7,969 nucleotides of DNA from an uncultured Longilinea sp. (GTDB taxonomy: Bacteria; Chloroflexota; Anaerolineae; Anaerolineales; Anaerolineaceae), in the NCBI GenBank assembly GCA_937863945.1, contig CALMIB010000336.1, positions 1-7,969 of the forward strand. Reading direction: 5' to 3'. Within the stretch, counting starts at the first letter, position 1. Each line of letters opens with the position of its first letter. Of this stretch, positions 1 to 6,837 are shown piece after piece. A program made the position numbers and the translations under genes. The notes under the pieces are model-generated. The model had not been told where the DNA came from, searched no databases, and saw nothing but the letters and a program-made list of their open reading frames with translations.

Positions 1-705
1 AAAGTCTTTGATGCGTTGCTTCAAACCTTCTTCGGTACCAAAGATCTTTTGAGTCTGCGTGTCATAACCCAACATAGCGTTGATTTTCGCCTGCACGTCA
101 ATGATCACCGTGCGGCTGCGCCATCGATCCAACCCCAATTCGGCCCTGACTTTGTCCAGCGTGATGGGATCCTCGGCATGCGGGAAGTCTTCATAAAACC
201 AGACTTCGGGCACGTTTTTAGCCAGTTCCAGGCCGGCCAGCCGCGCCAGGTAGTGATCCACATGTCCGCCGATGGCCAGCGGAGCGTAGCAGCGCGCCGG
301 CTGGTTGGCCGGAAGCAGGTTAATTGCCTGCTGTGCCCAGTACTGTGGCAGACGGGCCGCGTCATCGGGCTGTGGGCTGGAGAACAGCGCGGTCAAATCG
401 GGATAGGCAGGCTGACCGCCAGCGGTGCGGTAGATGCTGTCGAGCGTATCCAGGTAAACAACCTTCACGCCCAACGCCAAAAGGGTCTTTTCGTCTTCCG
501 CGCGGCGCGCTTCGACCATGTTGCTCAGATCGCCCCAGCGCTGGTGATAGCTGCGTGCGAAGGCGGAGATGTTGGCGTAATTCGGGATACCCGCGCACAG
601 GTTGAGCACGGTGACCGGTTCGCCGGCTTTGCGCTGCTGGCAGATCAAACCGCCGCAGGAATACAGCGCGTCATCCAGGTGGGGAGAGAGATAAATATGC
701 TGCAT
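1..705 (-). CDS. PIG-L/LmbE-family N-acetylglucosaminyl deacetylase-like protein, partial (C-terminus off window)
   Basis: This is the last gene of the operon that is visible; 235 codons are present and the frame is still open at the left edge. The PIG-L family comprises zinc-dependent enzymes that remove the acetyl group from N-acetylated sugars in glycolipids, thiols or glycans. The sequence shows the family hallmark near the N-terminus, SPHLDDALYSCGG (residues 7-19), in which H9 and D12 should bind zinc and D11 should act in catalysis. The helix motif EARRAEDEKTLLALGV follows at 65-80, and the second zinc site GGHVDH lies at 146-151. The usual Glu after HxDD is Ala here, as is common in the HLDDA branch. 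The ATG at 705 was chosen because GAGGT (715-711) lies five bases upstream and overlaps the stop of the preceding GT2 gene, which suggests coupled translation. Family assignment is firm; the substrate is unknown, but a sugar of the exported glycan or its lipid carrier is a reasonable guess. Confidence 0.9.
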   Translation of the reverse strand, partial: MQHIYLSPHLDDALYSCGGLICQQRKAGEPVTVLNLCAGIPNYANISAFARSYHQRWGDLSNMVEARRAEDEKTLLALGVKVVYLDTLDSIYRTAGGQPAYPDLTALFSSPQPDDAARLPQYWAQQAINLLPANQPARCYAPLAIGGHVDHYLARLAGLELAKNVPEVWFYEDFPHAEDPITLDKVRAELGLDRWRSRTVIIDVQAKINAMLGYDTQTQKIFGTEEGLKQRIKDF

Positions 706-710
706 GGACG

Positions 711-715
711 ACCTC
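711..715 (-). promoter_or_regulatory. Shine-Dalgarno site overlapping the GT2 stop codon, for the PIG-L gene
   Basis: The minus strand reads TGAGGT: TGA (716-714) ends the GT2 gene and GAGGT (715-711) lies five bases before the PIG-L ATG at 705. The layout repeats the one at the ATPase/pyruvyl transferase junction. Confidence 0.7.
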
Positions 716-1865
716 AGGGAGTGGATGTTTCGGGCCGCTGCGGGCGCAGGGACGCAAATGCCAGTTTCAACAGGCCGCGGTTCCGCAGCCAGGCCGGATC
801 GTTCCAGATGGCCTTGAACGCGTATCCCGACACGCCCGGCTGATGGTTGGCAGCTTTTTCAAACGCCTGCACGGCATACAGCGCGCCGAACACCCTGCGG
901 CGCGGCCAGTGCGCCAGCGGCGCGGGCAGGCTGTTGGCCAGCAGCGCCATGAACTGCTTCGCATCCGGGCAAAGCGGGGTGAGTGCGAAGGATGCCAGCG
1001 TGTCAATCGCCACGGGCGGGTTTCCGTCCAGCAGCGCGGGATTGTGCTCGAATGCGGCGGTCAGGCAGGCTTTGCCTTCCACGCCGTCGCCGCCGGCCAT
1101 CGCGCGCGCCGCCGCGTTCAAGTAAGCGTGGCCATAGGCCTCGCCGCGCAGCGCCGCGGCCTCAGGCGGCAGATCGGACCGCGCGAAAAACTTATCGAAC
1201 ATCGCGATCATGCCGTTCTTCATCATCACCGCCTGGCGCACCATGCTGCTGGCATGCATGCGGTACAGATAGACCGGTTCTTTCAGCCATTGCATGCGGC
1301 AGCCCATCGAAGACAGGCGCAGCCACAGATCCCAATCTTCCACGTAGCGCATGGTCTCGTCAAACAGCCCGGCTTTATCCAGCCAGGCGCGGCGCACCAG
1401 CGGCGAGCCCACGCAAAACGAGCAGGTGCGCACCCAATCCAGCAGGTCCAGCGTCGGGTTTTTCACCCAGGGTCTGATTTCGTGCAGCGGACGCATGTTC
1501 ATGTCCACTTCCACAAAGCCGCCCGCCACCAGGCATAGCTGCGGATCGGCATCCAGCACGGGCACCTGCAGTGCCAGCTTCTCCGGCAGAAAAGCATCGT
1601 CCGAATCCAGGAAGGCGACGTATTCGCCGCTGGACGCGCGGATACCGGTGTTGCGCGCGCCGGGCAGCCCCTTGTTTTCCTGGTAGATATAACGCACGCG
1701 CGCGTCCTTCACCCCGGCCACGACTTCGCGGGTATTGTCGCTGGAACCGTCATCGACGATGATGGCCTCCCAATCGGGGTAAGTCTGCGCCAGCACGCTC
1801 TTGAGTGCGGTCAGAATCATATCGGCCCGGTTATACGCAGGGATGATGATGCTCACTTTAGGCAT
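714..1865 (-). CDS. GT2-family glycosyltransferase with C-terminal helical extension
   Basis: A 383-residue inverting glycosyltransferase with a GT-A fold, expected to act in the cytoplasm or at the inner face of the membrane and to add one sugar from a nucleotide donor to a growing glycan. The start KVSIIIPAYNRA (3-14) is the classic GT2 N-terminal strand and loop. VDDGSSDNT (37-45) is the nucleotide-binding segment, DSDD (87-90) is the metal-binding DxD motif, and EDWDLWLRL (176-184) supplies the catalytic acidic region. After about residue 215 an Ala-rich, probably helical extension of roughly 165 residues follows, ending in WLRNRGLLKL (359-368). No membrane segment is evident, unlike processive GT2 synthases. 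The ATG start lies three bases after the stop of the upstream paralogue; only weak Shine-Dalgarno matches (AGGG, or GAGGT at a long distance) precede it, so it probably depends on coupling. The sugar and linkage cannot be read from the sequence. Confidence 0.93.
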   Translation of the reverse strand: MPKVSIIIPAYNRADMILTALKSVLAQTYPDWEAIIVDDGSSDNTREVVAGVKDARVRYIYQENKGLPGARNTGIRASSGEYVAFLDSDDAFLPEKLALQVPVLDADPQLCLVAGGFVEVDMNMRPLHEIRPWVKNPTLDLLDWVRTCSFCVGSPLVRRAWLDKAGLFDETMRYVEDWDLWLRLSSMGCRMQWLKEPVYLYRMHASSMVRQAVMMKNGMIAMFDKFFARSDLPPEAAALRGEAYGHAYLNAAARAMAGGDGVEGKACLTAAFEHNPALLDGNPPVAIDTLASFALTPLCPDAKQFMALLANSLPAPLAHWPRRRVFGALYAVQAFEKAANHQPGVSGYAFKAIWNDPAWLRNRGLLKLAFASLRPQRPETSTP

Positions 1866-1868
1866 GGA

Positions 1869-3074
1869 TCAACCCTGTACCTCGCGGGGTTGCGAGCGTG
1901 CCAACATTGACTTTCGCAACATGGATAGCACGCCCCGATTGCGTAACGCGCCCGGGGCCGCGACCAGCCCGCGCCGCAGTAAGCTGCGAACGGCTGGCAG
2001 GTTGCCGCGTTCATACTCCTGGAATGCGCCGCTGATATACAGCCAACCCGCTGCCCGGCGAAACGACGGCCTGACGCGAGCCAGTTCCTCCGGCAGTCCC
2101 TCCAGCATGCGCCGGATAAACGCCAGTGCTTCGTCGTAGGAACCGGTATCGGTTTCGATCATCTTGGCGCGATCGACCACCAGCCACAACAGCCCTGCAT
2201 GCTTTGCGAGCTCCGCATCCGCCTGGATCGCCCGGCGCAGGTACTTTTGCCCGGCGGCTGTATCGCCCAACTGGTAGGCAGCCAGCGCGGCCAGAACCGT
2301 TGCCGTACGTTCCGCGCCTGCGCGCAGCCGCTGCTTCTCCTGGGCATCACCGCGCCAGCCGGTCAGGTTCTTATCCACGATTTGCAGGTGCTGCTGGATG
2401 TTTTCTTCATCCATCTGGCGCGTGAGCAGTTTCTTCCAACCATAGACACGATAAGATGTCAGCGGCTCGGGAATATAGGCAAATGGGCCCAATTGTGCCA
2501 GGCGCACCCACATATCCCAGTCCTCCGACTGCACCAGGTCAAGGTCAAACTGACCTACTTCGTCCAGCATCCAGCGCCGCACAACCGCCGCCGAGCCCCC
2601 GCCGGCGACAACGTTACCGCTGAGCAGCGGGATTGAATAATCGGCAATTTTCACAGCCTCGCCCGGCTCGCCATCAATGGCCTGTCCGCAAAAGGAAATC
2701 GGCTGACCGTTTTCATCGATGTAGCGCGCCTGGCTGAACACCAGGGATACCTGTGGATTTGCTTCCAGTACGGCGATCTGCCGTTTCAATTTATCCGGCG
2801 CCCACAGGTCATCTGAATCCAGGAAAGCCACGTATTCGCCGCCGGCGCGCCTTAGAGCATTGTTGCGCGCCGCCGAGCGCTCGCTGTTCTGCTGATAAAT
2901 ATATGTGATCCGGTCGAGATAAGGTTGCAGCACAGCGCGCGTATTGTCCGTCGAGCCGTCATCCACGACAATGATCTCAAAATCCTGATCGGTTTGCGCC
3001 AGCACGCTGTCCAGCGTGGCAGCGATAAAACGCGCGCTGTTATAGGTGGGGATGATGACGCTAACGCGCGGCAA
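1869..3074 (-). CDS. GT2-family glycosyltransferase with TPR-like C-terminal extension (TTG start)
   Basis: A 401-residue GT2 glycosyltransferase, paralogous to the gene just downstream. PRVSVIIPTYNSA (2-14) opens the GT-A fold, VDDGSTDNT (37-45) is the nucleotide-binding segment, DSDD (86-89) the metal site, and EDWDMWVRL (184-192) the catalytic acidic motif. Residues about 250-380 are helical and resemble TPR repeats, for example LAAYQLGDTAAGQKYLRRAI (264-283) and the segment around EYERGNLPAVRSLLRRGL (353-370), and end with ALRNRGVLSML (376-386). The frame is open farther upstream to 3221, but that stretch lies inside the GT4 gene and has no GT2-like content. The TTG at 3074-3072 starts exactly at the conserved PRVSVII and has GGAGG (3085-3081) six bases upstream, so I call it as the start. 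It overlaps the GT4 gene by 14 bases. The family is secure; donor and acceptor are unknown. Confidence 0.92.
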   Translation of the reverse strand: MPRVSVIIPTYNSARFIAATLDSVLAQTDQDFEIIVVDDGSTDNTRAVLQPYLDRITYIYQQNSERSAARNNALRRAGGEYVAFLDSDDLWAPDKLKRQIAVLEANPQVSLVFSQARYIDENGQPISFCGQAIDGEPGEAVKIADYSIPLLSGNVVAGGGSAAVVRRWMLDEVGQFDLDLVQSEDWDMWVRLAQLGPFAYIPEPLTSYRVYGWKKLLTRQMDEENIQQHLQIVDKNLTGWRGDAQEKQRLRAGAERTATVLAALAAYQLGDTAAGQKYLRRAIQADAELAKHAGLLWLVVDRAKMIETDTGSYDEALAFIRRMLEGLPEELARVRPSFRRAAGWLYISGAFQEYERGNLPAVRSLLRRGLVAAPGALRNRGVLSMLRKSMLARSQPREVQG

Positions 3075-4341
3075 GCCCGGCCTCCGAGGTCTTCGCGGAG
3101 CGACCAGCCTTCGCCACGCGCTCATACCAATCGGCGGCGCGGTCTGCCAGCACATTCCAGTCGTAGTCACGTTCGACCACCTTGCGCCCGTTTCTTCCCA
3201 GCCGCTCGCGCAGTTCAGCATCTTCCATCAGGCGCAGCACCGCGGCGGCGAACGCGTCTGGCTGGTCAGCGATCAGCAAATCTTCGCCGGGGCGCACGTC
3301 CAGCCCTTCCGCGCCCACGCCGGTTGCAACAATGGCTTTACCCAGCGCCATACCATCCAGGATTTTCAAGCGCGTGCCACCCCCCAGGCGTAAAGGCACC
3401 ACCAACATGCCGGCCTGCTGCACAATCGGGCGAATATCTTCGACAAACCCGGGCAGTTCCACGCCGGGCAGGCCGGCCAGTTCAGCCGGCGGATTCGCGC
3501 CCAGCAAAATCATGCGCGCGTCCGCCACCCGCGCACGAATGAGCGGGAAAATTTCGCGGCAAAAATACAGCATGGCATCCGCGTTAGGCGGATAGCTGTA
3601 ATTTCCAATATAGACCATGCTGTGCGCGTCCACGGGGGTCTTGCTCGGGCGGTAATATTCGATATCCACGCCGTTTGGGATGATTTCCACCGGTAATCCG
3701 GGGCAGCGCTCCTGCAGCACGCGCCGATCCTCCTCCGACACCGCGACAGCGCCCTGGTAGGCGGCATAATTTTGTTGCTCGTAACGGATGATTTTTTGTA
3801 ATTCCAGACCGGCAAAAAGCCGGTCTTCCCAATCGCCCGGATGGGTGCTGCGAATACGTTTGAAGATGCTGGATGCCACGTTATGGGTCGCCAGCACGCA
3901 GGGAATGTCCTTCACCGCCTGCACCAGTTCAGCGTTACCCTCGAATTCGGTAACCACCAGGTCATACGGCTTCTCCGAAAGCACGCGTTCCACGGTTTCC
4001 ATGCGCTCCGGTGTGGCCGGCAGCCAGTAGAGGCCCGGAGCATCGACGTAACCAAAGCAATAAACGAATAGCCGCTCCCAGTGCAGGTGCGCCACCACTT
4101 TCTTTAACAACCCGCCCCAACCCCGTTCAGGCAAGGGACGTTCATCGCTGCGCGGTAGTTGCACCACGCGGTCGCTAAAAGCTTCCACGCCCCACACATT
4201 GCCCTCCTGCCCCTTCCACACCGGGCAGACCCAGGTGAGGGTGTGCTTTTTGGCTATGCGGGTGTAAAGGTTATACAACCGGTTGGCGCCGCCGTTATCC
4301 ACCGGATAAGGAAGCATGGCTGAAATTACCAGTATATTCAT
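3061..4341 (-). CDS. GT4-family glycosyltransferase (GT-B fold)
   Basis: A 426-residue retaining glycosyltransferase of the GT4 type, expected to transfer a sugar from a nucleotide donor to the lipid-linked glycan at the cytoplasmic face. The N-terminal acceptor domain begins MNILVISAMLPYPVDNGGANR (the family pattern of a strand followed by a P-x-P...GG loop) and contains THNVASS at 152-158. The linker and C-terminal donor domain are marked by PNGVD (222-226), YIGNYSYPPNADA (244-256), and the donor-site stretch GGGTRLKILDGMALGKAIVAT (320-340) followed by GAEGL. The second Glu of the classic E-x7-E motif is Asp329 and the first is Gly, as in the branch with GGGxRLK. It resembles the Stp1/exosortase-linked GT4 branch in layout, but I cannot assign it there. 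The ATG lies two bases after the pyruvyl transferase stop, with GGGG (4350-4347) as a weak ribosome site. Confidence 0.93.
   Translation of the reverse strand: MNILVISAMLPYPVDNGGANRLYNLYTRIAKKHTLTWVCPVWKGQEGNVWGVEAFSDRVVQLPRSDERPLPERGWGGLLKKVVAHLHWERLFVYCFGYVDAPGLYWLPATPERMETVERVLSEKPYDLVVTEFEGNAELVQAVKDIPCVLATHNVASSIFKRIRSTHPGDWEDRLFAGLELQKIIRYEQQNYAAYQGAVAVSEEDRRVLQERCPGLPVEIIPNGVDIEYYRPSKTPVDAHSMVYIGNYSYPPNADAMLYFCREIFPLIRARVADARMILLGANPPAELAGLPGVELPGFVEDIRPIVQQAGMLVVPLRLGGGTRLKILDGMALGKAIVATGVGAEGLDVRPGEDLLIADQPDAFAAAVLRLMEDAELRERLGRNGRKVVERDYDWNVLADRAADWYERVAKAGRSAKTSEAGLAAR
3081..3085 (-). promoter_or_regulatory. Shine-Dalgarno site deciding a TTG start
   Basis: GGAGG on the minus strand lies six bases before the TTG at 3074-3072, inside the last codons of the GT4 gene. 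No ATG or GTG exists between this site and the conserved first strand of the GT2 domain, so it fixes the TTG as start. Confidence 0.8.
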
Positions 4342-4343
4342 GC

Positions 4344-5564
4344 CTACCCCAGGCTCACCCGCGCCAGGTCGCGCACGGCAGGCAGACGCCGGCGAATCTG
4401 CTCTGCCAGAGCCTCGCGCTGTTCGTAATTTTCGATGAAGAATGCAGACAACTTGCCCGGCATAACCACATCCTCGGGTTGGATGGTCAGACCGTCCAGC
4501 TCAAAGTGCTGGAACAGGCCCTCGAATTTATCCTGGTAGGCAATGCAGGCCACCGGCACGCCCTGCCCCAGCGCGGCAATGGCCAGGTGCATCTTGCCGC
4601 TCAACACAAAATCCAGCCCGGCCACCATCGCTTTGACCTCGGCGGGCTTGCACGGCGTGGGGATGATCATGCAATGATTGCGAACCTCGTCGCTGACAGC
4701 GGCATGGATCGCCTCAGCCAGCATCACATCGCTCACCCGGCCGCGAACATCGTGCGGCACCAGCAGATAGCTGGCATTGGGGTAGCGCTGCGTGATTTCC
4801 TGCATGGCGGCGGCATAAGCATTCACCAGGCGTTCAGGGGTCAGGTCTTTCACCTGCTCCAAAAGGATATGGTTGGCGTTGACGCCAATCACCGCCCGTC
4901 CCGCCTGCTGTTCCGCCTCCACCCAGCGGTACACGCTCTGCACCTTGGCCGTTTCCGGCGAGGGCTCGAGCAGGAAAGCCACGTCCGCCACCAGCTCCGC
5001 CGGGCGCTGCAGGTTATTGACCAGGCGTTGCAACGTCAACGGATCGCGGCCAAACAGGCGGACATCCGCGGGCAAGGCTTTCAATGCCTGCACACAGTCG
5101 GGATCAGGCCGGTTGTTGAAGGAGAAACTGATGATGCGTGTCGGCACGCCGGCACGCGAAGCCATTTTTGCCACGGCGATACGCTGCAGCGAATCGCGCG
5201 GACCGTAGTAACCGTCCATCACATCCGTTCCCAGCACAAAGAAGCGCTCGTAGCGGCTGGCCATGCGGCAGAAGCGAAAACGGATGCCCCACGATTCATA
5301 TTCGTAATAGTCTTGCAGGCAAAAGACCTCGGCGATCCCGCTCAGGTAAGACCAGTTGTCATCGTCGCGGTAGGACACCAGGCCGATTTTCTTAACGCCC
5401 TGGCGGGCCAGTTGCACCACTACCGAGGTGACCACGGCCTCATCACCGAAACTGCCGGGCGAATAGGGCGGCATCACCAGCGCCGAATCGGGCTCAGGCC
5501 TGCGGAACGCCCGCAGCAAAGCCGCGTAGATCGAGAACAGGATTGCGTAGATCTTCTGTTTCAA
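4344..5564 (-). CDS. Polysaccharide pyruvyl transferase family protein (CsaB-like; TTG start)
   Basis: A 406-residue member of the polysaccharide pyruvyl transferase family (Pfam PF04230), which transfers an enolpyruvyl group from phosphoenolpyruvate to a sugar as a ketal. Such pyruvate groups give glycans a negative charge, and in Gram-positive cell-wall polymers made with CsaB they are the ligand for SLH-domain S-layer proteins. Visible family features are SPGSFGDEAVVTS at 35-47 (the G-x-x-N/F-G-D-E-A loop), SFSF at 146-149, FGRDPLT at 171-177, and the C-terminal signature SGKMHLAIAALGQGVPV at 322-338 followed by YQDKFEGL at 343-350. An N-terminal stretch of about 20 residues (IYAILFSIYAALLRAFRR) is hydrophobic and ends basic, suggesting loose membrane attachment. 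The TTG start is supported by GAGGT (5575-5571) six bases upstream; that site overlaps the stop of the ATPase gene. The acceptor sugar is not known. Confidence 0.88.
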   Translation of the reverse strand: MKQKIYAILFSIYAALLRAFRRPEPDSALVMPPYSPGSFGDEAVVTSVVVQLARQGVKKIGLVSYRDDDNWSYLSGIAEVFCLQDYYEYESWGIRFRFCRMASRYERFFVLGTDVMDGYYGPRDSLQRIAVAKMASRAGVPTRIISFSFNNRPDPDCVQALKALPADVRLFGRDPLTLQRLVNNLQRPAELVADVAFLLEPSPETAKVQSVYRWVEAEQQAGRAVIGVNANHILLEQVKDLTPERLVNAYAAAMQEITQRYPNASYLLVPHDVRGRVSDVMLAEAIHAAVSDEVRNHCMIIPTPCKPAEVKAMVAGLDFVLSGKMHLAIAALGQGVPVACIAYQDKFEGLFQHFELDGLTIQPEDVVMPGKLSAFFIENYEQREALAEQIRRRLPAVRDLARVSLG

Positions 5565-5568
5565 GGCG

Positions 5569-6837
5569 TCACCTCGTTTCCGGCAGGATCCAGCGGTGCG
5601 GCAGCATTACGCTGCCCAGGCGCTGGCTGCGCGCCACCACCGGCCGCCCGCGAACATGTCCCTCTTCCACGTTGAAGAAAGCCGCTCCCTCCACATGATC
5701 CTGTAAATCACCGTTGCCCGCAATGCCAACGTTAATTCGGTAGCGGCCAGGGAGGAGCAGCAGTTCATCCACCGCGCACACCACGCGCGTGCCCAGGCCG
5801 GAATCGCGCGAGTCTTTCTCGCCGGCGTCGCCGCTGTTAAAGTAAGCTACCGGCCGCCCTTGCAGGTCGTAAATAGTGAAATCAACATACTCCAGCACCA
5901 TGGCGGGCGGAATCTGGTTGATGTGAAAGACAAATTTAGCCGGCTGCCCGGTGATGAGCGTCATGGCAGCCATTTCACTCTCATCGGTGATGTCCACGCC
6001 CACCAGGCGCATGCCGCCCTGGCCGCCGCGGTCGCTGCGCAGCGAGAGGTCTTCCTGCGTGCGGTCCTCGATCATCTTCAGGTAGGTCGCCACCGCATCG
6101 TTGATCGAGCCATCCACCAGCACCTTGCCGCGCTGCAAATAGATGCCCCGGTTGCATAGCGATTGCACCGCCGCCATATTGTGACTGACAAACAACACGG
6201 TGCGCCCTTCGGTGGCCACCTCGCTCATCTTACCCAGGCATTTCCGCTGGAATTCGGCATCGCCGACCGCCAGCACTTCGTCGATCAGCAGCACTTCCGG
6301 TTCCAGGTGCGCCGCCACCGAAAAGCCCAGGCGCACACGCATGCCCGAGGAGTAATACTTGATGGGCGTGTCGATGAAGCGCTCCACGCCGGAAAAAGCC
6401 ACAATCTCATCGAACTTGCGTTCGATCTCGGTGCGCTTCATGCCCAGAATCGCGCCGCTCAGGAAAACATTCTCGCGCCCGGTCAACTCCGGGTGGAAAC
6501 CGGTGCCCACCTCCAGCAGCGCGCCCACGCGGCCGTAGATGGTTGCCCGCCCGGAGGTAGGTTCGGTGATGCGCGCCAGCAGCTTGAGCAACGTGCTTTT
6601 ACCCGCGCCGTTGCGGCCAATCACGCCCAGCACCTTGCCGCGTTCCACCTCGAAGGACACGCCGTTCAACGCCCATAAGATTTCATCCTCGCCGGGCGAG
6701 CGCAGCGTGGTGGACAGGTAGCGGAAGGGGCTGGCGGCGCGCTGCAGCAGCGTGCGCGAGCCCGCTTGTTTGCTCTGCACCCTGCCGATGCGGTAACGTT
6801 TGGTCAGATTTTCAACTCGAATGGCAATGTCGCTCAT
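5569..6837 (-). CDS. wzt: ABC transporter ATP-binding protein for polysaccharide export (Wzt-like, with C-terminal glycan-recognition domain)
   Basis: A 422-residue ATPase that would pair with the permease encoded just upstream to drive export of a lipid-linked polysaccharide across the cytoplasmic membrane. The nucleotide-binding domain spans about 1-255: LTKRYRIG (11-18), a long insertion before the core that is typical of Wzt/TagH proteins, Walker A GRNGAGKST (74-82), the Q-loop region around 110-120, the signature YSSGMRVRLGFS (162-173), Walker B VLLIDEVLAVGD (182-193) and the switch SHN (218-220). Residues about 275-416 form an extra domain that matches the Wzt C-terminal jelly-roll type, with LLPGRYRINVGI (360-371) and a closing LPHRWILPE (412-420). 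In E. coli O8/O9a systems this domain binds the modified end of the O-chain and selects what is exported. The ATG overlaps the permease stop by four bases (ATGA), so the two proteins should be made together. Symbol is by family, not by proven orthology. Confidence 0.95.
   Translation of the reverse strand: MSDIAIRVENLTKRYRIGRVQSKQAGSRTLLQRAASPFRYLSTTLRSPGEDEILWALNGVSFEVERGKVLGVIGRNGAGKSTLLKLLARITEPTSGRATIYGRVGALLEVGTGFHPELTGRENVFLSGAILGMKRTEIERKFDEIVAFSGVERFIDTPIKYYSSGMRVRLGFSVAAHLEPEVLLIDEVLAVGDAEFQRKCLGKMSEVATEGRTVLFVSHNMAAVQSLCNRGIYLQRGKVLVDGSINDAVATYLKMIEDRTQEDLSLRSDRGGQGGMRLVGVDITDESEMAAMTLITGQPAKFVFHINQIPPAMVLEYVDFTIYDLQGRPVAYFNSGDAGEKDSRDSGLGTRVVCAVDELLLLPGRYRINVGIAGNGDLQDHVEGAAFFNVEEGHVRGRPVVARSQRLGSVMLPHRWILPETR
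5571..5575 (-). promoter_or_regulatory. Shine-Dalgarno site overlapping the upstream stop codon, deciding a TTG start
   Basis: The minus strand reads GAGGTGA, in which the TGA (5571-5569) ends the ATPase gene and GAGGT is the ribosome site for the pyruvyl transferase TTG start six bases on. A ribosome ending translation would sit on the next gene's start signal, which implies coupling. Confidence 0.75.

Noticed and set aside
16..843. Plus-strand open frame of 275 codons across the PIG-L gene and the end of the GT2 gene
   Set aside because: The minus strand here encodes the HLDD and GGHVDH motifs of a PIG-L enzyme in an open frame with a good ribosome site; the plus frame has no recognisable motif and spans a gene junction.
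843..1538. Plus-strand open frame of 231 codons opposite the downstream GT2 gene
   Set aside because: Composition rich in His, Gln and Arg typical of an antisense shadow; the minus-strand GT2 motifs are unambiguous.
3075..3221. Upstream extension of the second GT2 gene by 49 codons
   Set aside because: The stretch lies inside the GT4 coding sequence, has no GT2-like residues, and the TTG at 3074 with GGAGG fits the family N-terminus exactly.
4479..5675. Long plus-strand open frame of 398 codons opposite the pyruvyl transferase gene
   Set aside because: It lies antisense to a gene with clear family motifs, is rich in His, Gln and Arg in the way of GC-rich antisense frames, and shows no domain pattern. 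It also crosses the end of the ATPase gene.
6163..6678. Plus-strand open frame of 171 codons opposite the ATPase
   Set aside because: It is the antisense of Walker A, signature and Walker B coding sequence and is extremely rich in His, Gln and Ala.
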